The translations under genes were made by a program, and so were the position numbers. From JAICSD01 sp963836665 (lineage in GTDB: Bacteria > Acidobacteriota > Vicinamibacteria > Vicinamibacterales > 2-12-FULL-66-21), in NCBI GenBank assembly GCA_963836665.1, contig CAWIKL010000001.1:3941160-4005159 (forward strand): a DNA stretch of 64,000 bases, given 5' to 3'. The notes under the pieces are model-generated. The model was given only the letters and a program-made list of their open reading frames with translations, was not told the DNA's origin and made no database searches. Shown here in pieces: positions 36,404 through 45,301 of the stretch (position 1 is the stretch's first letter; each line of letters starts with the position of its first letter).

Positions 36404-36443
36404 AGGGACCGACCAGGATCAGGGACCGACCAGGATCAGGGAC
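36404..36443. repeat. 17-bp tandem repeat AGGGACCGACCAGGATC (about 2.3 copies)
   Basis: Two exact copies (36404-36420, 36421-36437) and a partial third lie between cpaE and cpaF. No hairpin with a T run is present, so it does not look like an intrinsic terminator. Confidence 0.85.
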
Positions 36444-36455
36444 TAAGGACAGACG

Positions 36456-37778
36456 ATGACGACTGCGACCGCCACCCCCGCCGCCACGACCAGCAATGCC
36501 CCGAGGCCCGGCTATCTCGAGCTCAAGGCCAACGTTCACCGCAAGCTGCTCAACCGGCTCAACCTCGAGGCGCTGGCTTCCGCCGACCGTGCGCGCGCGG
36601 AATCGGAAATCCGCACGCTGCTGTTCGAGCTGATTGCCGAGGAAGGCATGCCGCTGTCGATGAGCGAGCGCGAAGCCTTCTTCGCCGACGTCATCGACGA
36701 GGTCTTCGGTCTCGGCCCGCTCGAGCCCCTGCTGCGCGATCCGGGCGTCAGCGACATCCTGGTCAACACCTATAAGAACGTCTACGTCGAGAAATCGGGC
36801 AAGCTCGAGCGGCTGCCGACGACGTTCCAGGACGACAAACACCTGATGCGCGTCATCGACCGCATCGTCAGCGGCGTCGGCCGCCGCGTCGACGACAGCT
36901 CGCCGATGGTCGATGCGCGCCTGGCCGACGGATCGCGCGTCAACGCCATCATCCCGCCGCTCGCCGTCGACGGGCCGCTGCTCTCGATTCGCCGTTTTCC
37001 GGCCGAGCGGCTCAAGGCGCACGATCTGGTCAACATCCGCTCGATGACCCGGCCGATGCTCGAATTCCTCGAGCACTGCGTGCGGTCGCGGCTGAACATG
37101 TTGATCAGCGGCGGCACCGGCGCCGGCAAGACGACGCTGCTCAACGTCCTGTCGGCCTTCATCTCCGAGCGCGAGCGCATTGTCACCATCGAGGACGCGG
37201 CGGAACTGCAGCTGCATCAGGAACACGTGGCGCGGCTCGAGACGCGGCCGCCCAACGTCGAAGGCAAGGGCGCGGTCAAGCAGCGGCAGCTGCTGGTCAA
37301 CGCCCTGCGTATGCGCCCCGACCGCATCGTCGTCGGCGAGACGCGCGGCGAGGAAGCGCTCGACATGCTGCAGGCGATGAACACCGGCCACGATGGATCG
37401 CTGACCACCGTCCACGCCAACACGCCGCGCGACGCGCTGTCGAGAATCGAGACGATGATCGCGATGGGTGCGACCAACCTGCCCGAGCGCGCCATGCGCC
37501 AGCAGATCGCCGCCGCGATTCAGATTGTCTGCCAGCAGACACGCATGAGCGACGGCACGCGCAAGGTGACGAGCATCTCCGAGATCACCGGCATGGAAGG
37601 GGATGTCATCACCATGCAGGAGATTTTCCTGTTCGAGAAGATCGGCGTGACGCAGGAGGGCAGAGTGATCGGGCGCTTCCGCGCGACCGGCGTGCGCCCC
37701 AAGGCCTGCGAGCGCCTCAAGGCATGCGGTATCCACCTGCCGGCCGACATGTTCGAAGGCGTCACCGAGGTGCGGTGA
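36456..37778 (+). CDS. cpaF: Tad/Flp pilus assembly ATPase CpaF (TadA)
   Basis: 440 residues, secretion ATPase of the GspE superfamily. Walker A ISGGTGAGKTTLLNVLS, Asp box VTIEDAAELQL, Walker B region RPDRIVVGETRGEEALDML, and His box GHDGSLTTVHANTP are all intact. It powers pilin polymerisation. The stop shares a base with the tadB start (TGATG). Confidence 0.95.
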   Translation: MTTATATPAATTSNAPRPGYLELKANVHRKLLNRLNLEALASADRARAESEIRTLLFELIAEEGMPLSMSEREAFFADVIDEVFGLGPLEPLLRDPGVSDILVNTYKNVYVEKSGKLERLPTTFQDDKHLMRVIDRIVSGVGRRVDDSSPMVDARLADGSRVNAIIPPLAVDGPLLSIRRFPAERLKAHDLVNIRSMTRPMLEFLEHCVRSRLNMLISGGTGAGKTTLLNVLSAFISERERIVTIEDAAELQLHQEHVARLETRPPNVEGKGAVKQRQLLVNALRMRPDRIVVGETRGEEALDMLQAMNTGHDGSLTTVHANTPRDALSRIETMIAMGATNLPERAMRQQIAAAIQIVCQQTRMSDGTRKVTSISEITGMEGDVITMQEIFLFEKIGVTQEGRVIGRFRATGVRPKACERLKACGIHLPADMFEGVTEVR

Positions 37779-38755
37779 TGTCACCGATGCTGCTGGTCCT
37801 TTCCGTCTTCGTGCTCGGCACCGGCGCCGTGCTCGCGGCCTACTTCGCGATCAGCAAGCTGCCAGGCTACCTGGCCCAGCGCCAGCTCGAGTCGCGCCTC
37901 GAAGAGGTGACCGCCGCGGCCGACGAGGACCCGGCGGACAGTGAAGCGCTCGTCAAGGGGCGGCACGACGGACCGCTGCCGATGCTCGACCGGCTCGTCG
38001 CCGGCTCGGCGCGCGGCAACGCCGTTGCCATCTGGCTCGAACAGTCCGGCGTCAAGTTGAGCGTCAGCGCACTGCTGCTGATCTCGATCGGCTGCGCGCT
38101 CGCCTTCGGCCTTGTCGTCAGCGCGGCGTTGCGCATGCCGATCGGCTGGCTGATCGGTGGAATCACTGGTTTCGCGTTGCCCTGGATGTTTGTTCGCGTC
38201 AAGCGGACCAAGCGCATGCGGGCGTTCGAGGAGGCTTTCCCCGAGGCGCTCGACCTGATGGCGCGAGCGCTCAAGGCCGGCCACGCCTTTGCCACCGGCC
38301 TCAAGATGGTCGCCGATGAAATGCCCGAGCCGGTCGGACCGGAGTTCCGCAAGACGTTCGATCAGCAGAATTTCGGCCTGCCGCTCAAGGATGCCCTGGG
38401 AAGTCTGACCGCGCGGATGCCATCGCTCGACGTCCGCTTCTTTGCGACCGCCGTCCTGATCCAGCGCGAGACCGGCGGCAACTTGTCGGAAATTCTCGAG
38501 AACCTGGCGCACGTGGTGCGCGAGCGGTTCAAGATCCTGCGCCAGGTGCGCGTCTACACGGCGCACGGGCGCCTCACTGGCTACGTGCTGCTGGCGCTGC
38601 CCGCGTTTCTGGCCATCGCTCTCGCCTTCATCAACCCCGAGCACATGCAGCTGCTGTTCCGCGAGCGGCTCGGCCACATGCTGCTCGCTAGCGCGGTGGT
38701 GATGCAGACGATCGGCTACATCTGGATCAAGCAGGTCGTCAAGATCGAGGTTTAG
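37778..38755 (+). CDS. tadB: Tad inner-membrane platform protein TadB
   Basis: 325 residues with an N-terminal helix, a pair of helices near 95-145, a GspF-type cytosolic domain (FPEALDLMARALKAGHAFATGLKMV, QRETGGNLSEILENLAHVVRERF) and two C-terminal helices. This is the type II secretion F-domain platform. The ATG at 37778 overlaps the cpaF stop. Confidence 0.92.
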   Translation: MSPMLLVLSVFVLGTGAVLAAYFAISKLPGYLAQRQLESRLEEVTAAADEDPADSEALVKGRHDGPLPMLDRLVAGSARGNAVAIWLEQSGVKLSVSALLLISIGCALAFGLVVSAALRMPIGWLIGGITGFALPWMFVRVKRTKRMRAFEEAFPEALDLMARALKAGHAFATGLKMVADEMPEPVGPEFRKTFDQQNFGLPLKDALGSLTARMPSLDVRFFATAVLIQRETGGNLSEILENLAHVVRERFKILRQVRVYTAHGRLTGYVLLALPAFLAIALAFINPEHMQLLFRERLGHMLLASAVVMQTIGYIWIKQVVKIEV

Positions 38756-38759
38756 ACCT

Positions 38760-39668
38760 ATGTCGACGATGATTCCGCTGCTCGCGTTTCTTTTCGGCAC
38801 CGCACTGGTGGGCGGGATGGCCTACGTGCTGATGCCGTCGAGCGCCGCGGCCATCGACCGCCGCGTCGAGGAGCTGACCTTCACCCGCGACGTCGAGGAG
38901 AAGCCGCGCTTCAAGTCCGTCGTCGGCGCGCTCAAGCGGCTGGGCGAACGCGCGCCGAAGTCGACCAAGGAGCTCGGCAGCCTGCGGCTGCGCCTCGTCC
39001 AGGCCGGCTATCGCCGCGACGAAGCGCTGACAATCTTCTTCGGCGTCCGTGTCGCTTTCGCGCTGGGGCTGTTCGTGCTGTTCTCGAGCGGTTTCCTGGC
39101 CCGCCCGAACCTGACGCTCGCGCTCGGCGGACTCGGCATCGGCTACATCCTGCCCGGCATGCTGCTGGCGCGGATGGCCAAGCGCCGCGCCCACCGTATC
39201 CGCCTCTCGCTCGCCGACGCACTCGACCTGCTGGTGGTCAGCGTCGAGGCGGGCCTCGGCCTCGACCAGGCATTGACCCGTGTCGGCCAGGAACTGGCCT
39301 TCGCCTATCCCGAGCTCTCGGACGAGCTGCGGCTGATCAACCTCGAGCTGCGTGCCGGTAAGCCGCGTGCCGAGGCGCTGCGCAACCTGGCCGACCGCAC
39401 CGGCGTTGACGACCTCAGCTCGCTGGTCACGATGCTGATCCAGACCGACAAGTTCGGCACCAGCGTGGCGCAGTCGCTGCGCGTCTACTCCGAGACGCTG
39501 CGCACCAAGCGCCGGCAGCGCGCGGAAGAGGCGGCGGCGAAGACCGGCGTGAAGATGGTGTTCCCACTCGTGCTCTGTGTCTTCCCTGCGATTTGGGTCG
39601 TCACGATCGGCCCGGCCGCGATCAAGTTCGTCACGGTCCTCTTCCCCATGATCGAGAAGTCCAAATGA
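38760..39668 (+). CDS. tadC: Tad inner-membrane platform protein TadC
   Basis: 302 residues, GspF-type like its neighbour: LADALDLLVVSVEAGLGLDQ, then LVTMLIQTDKFGTSVAQSLRVYSETLRTKRRQRAEE and final helices. It pairs with TadB to form the platform. The stop overlaps the DUF192 start (ATGA). Confidence 0.92.
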   Translation: MSTMIPLLAFLFGTALVGGMAYVLMPSSAAAIDRRVEELTFTRDVEEKPRFKSVVGALKRLGERAPKSTKELGSLRLRLVQAGYRRDEALTIFFGVRVAFALGLFVLFSSGFLARPNLTLALGGLGIGYILPGMLLARMAKRRAHRIRLSLADALDLLVVSVEAGLGLDQALTRVGQELAFAYPELSDELRLINLELRAGKPRAEALRNLADRTGVDDLSSLVTMLIQTDKFGTSVAQSLRVYSETLRTKRRQRAEEAAAKTGVKMVFPLVLCVFPAIWVVTIGPAAIKFVTVLFPMIEKSK

Positions 39669-40039
39669 GACGCCTCGTCGCCAGGAACGCCAGCCTCGGA
39701 ACAGTGATCGCCGACAAGGTCGGTGTCGCCGCTTCGCGCACCGCGCGCGTGGTCGGCCTGCTCACGCGTAGCGGCCTCGAGCCGGGCGAGGCGTTGTGGA
39801 TCGTGCCGAGCCGGGGCGTGCACACCTGGGGGATGCGCTTCGCCATCGACGTGCTGGCGCTCGACGAGGGGGGCACCGTCATCGACGCCGTGTCGAACCT
39901 GCGGCCGTGGCGGATGCGGCTGCCGCGTCGCGGCACGGCCGGCGTGCTCGAACTGCCGGCCGGCACCCTGCAGGCATCGCACACCGACGTCGGGCACCGC
40001 ATCGTGCTCGAGGCCGGGCATCTCGAGGGGGCGCGATGA
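39665..40039 (+). CDS. DUF192 family protein
   Basis: 124 residues. The DUF192 signature is GLLTRSGLEPGEALWIVP followed by VHTWGMRFAIDVLALDEGG and LELPAGT. Function unknown in the family; many members are exported, but this one has no clear signal peptide. Overlaps at both ends (ATGA) tie it to tadC and the AAA+ gene. Confidence 0.85.
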   Translation: MRRLVARNASLGTVIADKVGVAASRTARVVGLLTRSGLEPGEALWIVPSRGVHTWGMRFAIDVLALDEGGTVIDAVSNLRPWRMRLPRRGTAGVLELPAGTLQASHTDVGHRIVLEAGHLEGAR

Positions 40040-41388
40040 GCCTCGTTGCGGCCGCGACCGCCCTGCTCGACAGCGACGTCGTTCGTTCCGCGCCGGCGGC
40101 GCCGATGCCGCCGCCGCCGCCGTTCTCGCTGGCCGAGACCGGCCTGCACCCCGATGTGCTGTCGCAGCTGATGCTGAAGACGCTCGTCGCCGGAGAATCG
40201 AACGGCACCCAGCTCGCCGAGCACATGCGCCTGCCCTACTCCGTGCTCGACGCCATGATCCAGCACGCACGTCTCGAGAAGTTGGTCGAGGTCCGCGGTG
40301 CCAGTGGTACCGGCACCGCCGGCTACCGTTACGCGCTCACCGACCTCGGCCGTGACCGCGCCAACCAGTTCCTCGACATGAATCGCTACGTCGGTCCGGC
40401 CCCGGTGCCGCTGGCGCAGTACAACGCCTACGTCCGTGCCTGCATGGCGGCGCGTCCCACCGTCGACCGCGAGCGCCTGGCGCGTGGTTTCGACAGTCTC
40501 GTCGTCAACGACGGGATGTATGACTTGCTCGGACCCGCTGTCAACTCCGGCAAGTCCCTGTTCCTCTACGGCGCGCCTGGCAACGGGAAGACCGTCGTCG
40601 CCGAGGGGATCGGGCGTGCGCTCGGCACTGACATGCACGTGCCGCACGCCATCGACGTCGACGGGCAGACCATCACCGTGTTCGATCCGGTCAACCACGT
40701 ACCGGCGACGCCGATCGGCGCCTCGACCAGCGTCATCACGGCGGCCGTCCACGACCGGCGCTGGGAGACGATCAAACGACCGGTCGTGGTCGTCGGAGGC
40801 GAGCTCACCCTGGACATGCTCGATCTCACGTTCAACCCGATCGCCCGCTTCTACGAGGCGCCGATCCAGATGAAGGCCAACGGCGGCGTGTTCGTCGTTG
40901 ACGACTTCGGGCGCCAGCGCATCCCGCCGCGCGACCTGCTGAACCGGTGGATCGTGCCGCTCGAGAGCCGCGTCGATTACCTGACGCTGCACACCGGCCG
41001 CAAGTTCGAGCTGCCGTTCAACGTCTTCATCATCTTCGCGACCAACCTGCGCCCAGCGTCGCTCGCCGACGAGGCGTTCCTGCGCCGCATCCCGTACAAG
41101 ATCCGCGCCAAGAACCCGACCATTGACGAGTTCGGCCGCATCTGGGAGCTCAACTGCCGCAAGCGCGGCCTGGCCTACGACCGCGACGTCGTCGATTACC
41201 TGCAGGCGCGCTACTACGGGCCGCGCAAGCTCGAGATGCGAGCCTGCCACCCGCGCGATCTCATCGAGCAGGTCGTCGATATGTGCCGTTACAACGGGGG
41301 CACGCCCGAGTTCTCCTATGAGTTGCTCGACCGCGCCTGCGCCGGTTACTTCATCGAGGAGACAGCCTCGCAGGGGAGCGAGGCGTGA
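40036..41388 (+). CDS. AAA+ ATPase with N-terminal winged-helix-like domain
   Basis: 450 residues. A winged-helix-like segment (about 45-120: GTQLAEHMRLPYSVLDAMIQ, then GYRYALTDLGRDRANQFLD) precedes an AAA+ core with Walker A YGAPGNGKTVVAEGI, Walker B GGVFVVDDFGRQ, sensor FIIFATNLRP and an Arg finger candidate FLRRIPYKI. It overlaps DUF192 and ICMT-like genes at both ends and so belongs to the tail of the pilus operon. Its job is unknown; a pilus-linked regulator or remodeller is a guess. Confidence 0.82.
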   Translation: MSLVAAATALLDSDVVRSAPAAPMPPPPPFSLAETGLHPDVLSQLMLKTLVAGESNGTQLAEHMRLPYSVLDAMIQHARLEKLVEVRGASGTGTAGYRYALTDLGRDRANQFLDMNRYVGPAPVPLAQYNAYVRACMAARPTVDRERLARGFDSLVVNDGMYDLLGPAVNSGKSLFLYGAPGNGKTVVAEGIGRALGTDMHVPHAIDVDGQTITVFDPVNHVPATPIGASTSVITAAVHDRRWETIKRPVVVVGGELTLDMLDLTFNPIARFYEAPIQMKANGGVFVVDDFGRQRIPPRDLLNRWIVPLESRVDYLTLHTGRKFELPFNVFIIFATNLRPASLADEAFLRRIPYKIRAKNPTIDEFGRIWELNCRKRGLAYDRDVVDYLQARYYGPRKLEMRACHPRDLIEQVVDMCRYNGGTPEFSYELLDRACAGYFIEETASQGSEA

Positions 41389-42053
41389 GCACGGCGCTGG
41401 CCCGCCTCGAGGTGCAGCGCGCGAGGCTGGCCTGGCCGCGCCCGGCCGTCCGCCACGAGCTCGGAGAGCTGGGGTCGAAGATCGTCATCGTCACGCTGTT
41501 CTCGTCGATGGCGATGCGGCTCGCGACCGACACGGCGCGGACGGGGCACGTTACCGGCCTCTTGCTGCTCGCCAGCGAAGCGCTCGTCGTTGCGCTGACG
41601 CTCGTGCGACGTCCTTCCGCGATCGTCGATCGCTCATGGTCGGCGCGCCTGCTCACGGCCTTCTCGACCTTTGGGCCGCCGCTCGTGCGCCCTGTCGCCC
41701 AGGCCGGCACGCCCGAGAACTTCACCATCGTCATCACCGCCGTCGGGTTGATGGTGGTCGTGCTCGGGAAGCTGTCGCTCGGCCGCAGCTTCGGCCTGAC
41801 CCCGGCCAACCGCGGCATCGTCCGCACCGGGCTCTACCGCTTGGTCCGGCATCCGATCTATCTCGGTTACCTCATCACCCACGTTGGCTTCGTCATCGCC
41901 AACCCGTCCGAGTGGAACCTCGTGCTGCTCGGTATCGCTGATACGGCGTTGCTCTTGCGCGCGCGCCGCGAAGAGCAGACACTCGCCGCCGATCCCGCCT
42001 ACTGCGAGTACATGCAACGGGTCCGCTGGCGCGTTCTGCCGCGCGTGTTCTAA
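41385..42053 (+). CDS. Isoprenylcysteine carboxylmethyltransferase-like membrane protein
   Basis: 222 residues with about five membrane helices. The C-terminal half carries the ICMT/phospholipid methyltransferase signature RTGLYRLVRHPIYLGYL and later ARREEQTLAADPAYCEYM. It starts at a GTG that overlaps the AAA+ stop (GTGA). It may methylate a lipid or protein; the bacterial family is largely uncharacterised. Confidence 0.82.
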   Translation: MSTALARLEVQRARLAWPRPAVRHELGELGSKIVIVTLFSSMAMRLATDTARTGHVTGLLLLASEALVVALTLVRRPSAIVDRSWSARLLTAFSTFGPPLVRPVAQAGTPENFTIVITAVGLMVVVLGKLSLGRSFGLTPANRGIVRTGLYRLVRHPIYLGYLITHVGFVIANPSEWNLVLLGIADTALLLRARREEQTLAADPAYCEYMQRVRWRVLPRVF

Positions 42054-42129
42054 GAGCATCGATCATCCGACGCTCGCATTCTCAGCCGATGCATCGGCTA
42101 TCTGGCAGGCGGTCGTGGCAAACGCCGGT

Positions 42130-42396
42130 CTAGTCAGCGAGGCATGCGATTGTCGCGCCCAGGTGCGATTCAGGCGCGTCGTAAAAAGACGTGACCAGCG
42201 GGTGTGTTTCGAGAACCGACTGGACGATGCCACGCTGCACGCCCGTGCCGCGGCCGTGAATCAGCCGAACCGTCGTGAACCCGGCGTCGTGCGCCGCCCG
42301 CACGTATTCGTCGACGACGGAGGCAATGTCTCGAGGGGCGAAGGCGTGCAGGTCGAGCGCCTCCTCGATCGGAACGCGATGCGCCCCGTCATCCAT
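42130..42396 (-). CDS. Smr-domain protein (MutS2 C-terminal-like)
   Basis: 88 residues, a stand-alone Smr domain: ALDLHAFAPRDIASVVDEYV and VRLIHGRGTGVQRGIV, including the LDLH and HGxG motifs. Smr domains act as nucleases or nucleic-acid binding modules; free-standing short forms are of unknown role. It sits 6 bp beyond queF on the same strand. The 76 bp between it and the ICMT-like gene holds nothing recognised. Confidence 0.85.
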   Translation of the reverse strand: MDDGAHRVPIEEALDLHAFAPRDIASVVDEYVRAAHDAGFTTVRLIHGRGTGVQRGIVQSVLETHPLVTSFYDAPESHLGATIACLAD

Positions 42397-42402
42397 TGCC
42401 TG

Positions 42403-42430
42403 CTACCCTCTATCTTCTGCCTTCTGATAC
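42403..42430. repeat. Polypurine repeat copy at the queF 3' end
   Basis: CTACCCTCTATCTTCTGCC and neighbouring bases match the CTTCTACCTTCTGCC family at 286-325 and 465-506. It overlaps the last codons and stop of queF. Confidence 0.55.
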
Positions 42431-42753
42431 GTTGCCGTGACCGTCGTGGATATGCCGCCGCGGGCGGTGAAGTCGCCCACGACAGTCATGCGCCGCGGGG
42501 CGCAGGCGGCCACCAGGTCGTCGAGGATCTGATTGGTCACGGCTTCGTAGAAGATGCCCTTGTCGCGGAAGGCGAGGAAGTAGTATTTGAGGGCCTTCAG
42601 TTCCAGGCAGCGGTCGTCGGGGACGTAGGTGATGCGGATCTCGCCGAAGTCGGGCAGGCCCGTCTTGGGGCACACTGAAGTGAACTCCGGGTTGCGGATC
42701 GCGATCTCGTAGTCGCGGGCGGGCTGCGGGTTCGGGAACGTCTCCAACGGCAT
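42403..42753 (-). CDS. queF: NADPH-dependent 7-cyano-7-deazaguanine reductase
   Basis: 116 residues. The QueF active-site segment TSVCPKTGLPDFGEI supplies the catalytic Cys and Asp, followed by KALKYYFLAFRDKGIFYE and GDFTARGGISTTV. It reduces preQ0 to preQ1 in queuosine synthesis. The protein is shorter than the Bacillus enzyme but carries the conserved core. Its last residues (YQKAEDRG) are encoded by a copy of the GAAGGCAGAAG intergenic repeat, which also supplies the TAG stop, so the C-terminus may have been replaced by repeat insertion. Confidence 0.9.
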   Translation of the reverse strand: MPLETFPNPQPARDYEIAIRNPEFTSVCPKTGLPDFGEIRITYVPDDRCLELKALKYYFLAFRDKGIFYEAVTNQILDDLVAACAPRRMTVVGDFTARGGISTTVTATYQKAEDRG

Positions 42754-42877
42754 GAAAAAAGTGTAGCATTCTGGAGGGTTTTGATAGGATACGTGCCTGT
42801 TTCTCCGCTAGCTCCGCAACGCGCGCGCGGCTCATGCGGGATTTCAGAAGAGCGCGCCCATAGCAAGGGGAATACCG

Positions 42878-43177
42878 ATGGCAGAGGCCCGCAGGATGGG
42901 CAAATCCGAGCTCTTCTCGCATTTCGCGGATCGCTTCGAGGTCAAGCGGACGCAAGCGCGCGAGTTCTTCGACGAGCTGAACATTCTCGCCGAAAAGGAG
43001 TTGAAGCGCTCCGGAGAGTTCGTGCTGCCGGGGATGGTGAAGCTGGTCGTGCAGAAGCGCAAGGCCCGCATGGGCCGTAATCCCGCGACCGGCGAAGCGA
43101 TCAAGATCCCGGCGAAAACGGTCGTCAAGGCCCGCATCGCCAAGCAGTTGAAGGACGCCGTCCTTCCGCGCAAGTAA
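42878..43177 (+). CDS. HU-family DNA-binding protein
   Basis: 99 residues with the HU/IHF fold: KSELFSHFADRFEVKRTQAREFF, then GEFVLPGMVKLVVQKRKARMG, the DNA-binding arm RMGRNPATGEAIKIPAKTVV and C-terminal helix. Nucleoid-associated. An AAGGGG SD lies 8 bases before the ATG. The 124 bp upstream is shared with the divergent queF gene and must contain both promoters; I see no strong consensus. Confidence 0.92.
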   Translation: MAEARRMGKSELFSHFADRFEVKRTQAREFFDELNILAEKELKRSGEFVLPGMVKLVVQKRKARMGRNPATGEAIKIPAKTVVKARIAKQLKDAVLPRK

Positions 43178-43180
43178 GCC

Positions 43181-43202
43181 GGCCGGGTCTTTTGACCCGG
43201 CC
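43181..43202. terminator. Bidirectional hairpin between convergent genes
   Basis: GGCCGGGTC-TTTT-GACCCGGCC, a perfect 9-bp stem with a TTTT loop, lies between the HU stop (43177) and the stop of the convergent ORF at 43207. It lacks a long T run after the stem, so termination strength is uncertain. Confidence 0.65.
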
Positions 43203-43206
43203 CGCG

Positions 43207-43458
43207 TCACGCGGCCGCGACCGTCGCCCGCCGCGACGCGAGCGCGCGACTGTAGATGGTGGCCGGCGCAAGCCGCGCCACCGTCGCTTCCAGGCTGGTC
43301 AGCGAATCGTCGTCGACAATGATGCGGTCGCCCGCATCGAGGAGCACTTCGCCACTATAGCGCCGCGTCCCGCGCACGGTCTTCGACTCGAAATAGTGCA
43401 CGACATAGATCCGGCCATCGACGTCCACCTTCCCCGTCTGCAAGAGCTTCCGGAACAT
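43207..43458 (-). CDS. Hypothetical protein, last gene of the RiPP/two-component run
   Basis: 83 residues, no recognised family. It begins MFRKLLQTGKVDVDGRIYVV, then HYFESKTVRGTRRYSGEVLL and ends Ala-rich. It lies 84 bp downstream of the histidine kinase on the same strand and may be in its transcript. Soluble, no signal peptide. Confidence 0.55.
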   Translation of the reverse strand: MFRKLLQTGKVDVDGRIYVVHYFESKTVRGTRRYSGEVLLDAGDRIIVDDDSLTSLEATVARLAPATIYSRALASRRATVAAA

Positions 43459-43542
43459 TCCACTCTCTCCCTGGACTGCTAACTGGTCACCCTGACTGCG
43501 CGCATCCGGCCAGCCGTCTGCGGCATACGGCCGGCGCCAGCG

Positions 43543-44493
43543 TCAGCCGGCCGCCTGCGCCATTGGCCTGGTGCTGGTACGCGGGAAATCGATTACGAAC
43601 GTGGTCCCCTTGCCGACTTCGCTGGCCACGCTGATCCGGCCGCCGAGCTGCTCGACGATCTTGCGTGAGATGGCGAGGCCGAGGCCGAGGCCCCGCCGCT
43701 TCGTCGTGACGAAGTCCTCGAACACGGCCTGGAGGCGATCGGCGGGAATGCCGCAGCCGGTGTCGTAGACGCGTACCTGCACGCGTTCTCCCTGGGCTTC
43801 GACGGCCGCCACCACCAGCCCGCCCGGCGCCGTCGCCTGGATCGCATTCACCACCAGGTTGCGGTAGACGCGGCCGAGCGCGAACAGGTCACCTTCGATG
43901 TAGGCCGGCTCGCCGGACAGCTCGGCCCGCAGCGTGATACCGGCGGTCTCCGCGAGCGCCTGCATCGCCTCGACCGCGTCGCCGACCGTGCGATTGAGCT
44001 CGATCGGGAAGCGCTCGAGCGGGATCGGCTTGGCGATGTTCTGCAGATCCTCGAGGACACGCTTGACCACCTGCATCTCGCGCTCGATCATGCGGCGGAA
44101 GGTGTCGCGGTACTCGGAGTCCTCCCACATTTTGAGGATCAGCTTGCAGCTGTTGCCGATGTTCTGGATCGGGTGCGACAGATCGTGGACCAGGCCGGCC
44201 GCAATGCGGCCAAACATCACCTGGCGCTCCTGCTTGCGGATGTTCTCCTGCAGCTCGACAAGGCGGTCGGCCATCGAGTTGAAGGCGTCGCCGAGCTCGC
44301 GGATCTCGTCTTGCCCGCCCAGGTCGACGCGCGCCTCCATATGCCCGTCCGCGAGCGACCGCGTGACGCGGGTCAGCGCGAAGATGCGCTGGATGAAGCT
44401 CCTGCCCCACAGGTAACCAAAGATGATCGTGCCGAGGAGGGCGACGAAGATCGACACGAGGAGCTGTGTTTCAAGCTTGTTTGCCGTTGCCAT
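43543..44493 (-). CDS. Histidine kinase: intact HAMP, dimerisation and ATPase part
   Basis: 316 residues from an internal Met to the stop. A membrane helix (LLVSIFVALLGTIIFGYLWG) and HAMP segment (VTRSLADGHMEARVDLGG) are followed by the phospho-acceptor helix GRIAAGLVHDLSHPIQNIGN, the N box NLVVNAIQATAPGG, G1 box VYDTGCGIPADR and G2 box GLGLGLAISRKI. All catalytic residues are kept. This is the undamaged C-terminal part of the frameshifted kinase spanning 43543-45301. Confidence 0.85.
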   Translation of the reverse strand: MATANKLETQLLVSIFVALLGTIIFGYLWGRSFIQRIFALTRVTRSLADGHMEARVDLGGQDEIRELGDAFNSMADRLVELQENIRKQERQVMFGRIAAGLVHDLSHPIQNIGNSCKLILKMWEDSEYRDTFRRMIEREMQVVKRVLEDLQNIAKPIPLERFPIELNRTVGDAVEAMQALAETAGITLRAELSGEPAYIEGDLFALGRVYRNLVVNAIQATAPGGLVVAAVEAQGERVQVRVYDTGCGIPADRLQAVFEDFVTTKRRGLGLGLAISRKIVEQLGGRISVASEVGKGTTFVIDFPRTSTRPMAQAAG

Positions 44494-45301
44494 GGCCTCG
44501 CGCTTCGGCTGCTCGACGATGACGAGCCAGGGCGAACGCTGAGGGGGCGTCGCACCGGCGCGGCGACCGCCAGCTTCACCGTGCCGGCCTCGTCGTATTC
44601 CGTCGACTCTTCCTTGCCGGCGCGGAAGTCGATGGCGAACTGCCGCTCCTGTGCAGCGCGTTTGTGCTCTTGATCGGCGATGTTTCGCTGCTCATCGGGA
44701 TCGCCATGCGCTATTAGCTTGCCATCCTCGCCGATGATGAGCGCGTAGCCCTGCTTGCCGACACTGATGCCATCGACCATCCGCCACAATTCTTCGAGCG
44801 AGATTTCACCGACCACCCACGCCGCGTCCTGTTGTGAGTTGCTTAACCGCACTGCGATCGTGGTCGTTGGCAGCGCGTCGTTGTCGAGACCGAGCGGCGC
44901 GTTGTATGGCTTGTCAGGAGTTTCCGCGCGGCCTCGGGAATTAGCAGCCGGGTGTCGCCAGGGGCGCTCGTCGACAATGCCTGACCCTTAGCGTCGAAGA
45001 CCGTGATTTCCGCAAACGCGCGGAAACTGCAGGACAAAGTCTCTGAGAACGCGTTCCTGCTGAAACCGAGTCAGCGCGATCGCGTCGAGCTCGGCGCCGA
45101 CCGACTGCAGCACGCGGGTGTTCTGCTGCATGTAGAGGCTGACCTGTTCGGCGACCTGCTTGGCGACCTTCTTGTTGCCGTCGATCACCGATCTGTAGGT
45201 TCCGCCGCGCAGCGACCAGATTGAGACCGCGCCGTAAACCACAACGGTAGGACCGCCGCCGTGGCGATGAGGAGGACGAAGCGGGAGGTGATCCGTCTCA
45301 C
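43543..45301 (-). pseudogene. Full-length sensor histidine kinase with four single-base frameshifts
   Basis: Joining frames gives a kinase starting at GTG 45301 (MRRITSRFVLLIATAAVLPL), with a first membrane helix, an extracytoplasmic dCache/PAS-like sensor (VAEQVSLYMQQNTRVLQSVG, FRAFAEITVFDAKGQALSTS, WVVGEISLEELWRMVDGISV, KQGYALIIGEDGKLIAHGD), a second helix, HAMP and the kinase core. Frame breaks lie near 45238, 45017, 44905 and 44545, each explained by one base gained or lost; no in-frame stop codons interrupt the joined reading. The start overlaps the stop of the solute-binding protein (GTGA at 45298-45301), so it is the operon partner of that gene. The damage may be sequence error rather than decay. 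Confidence 0.75.
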
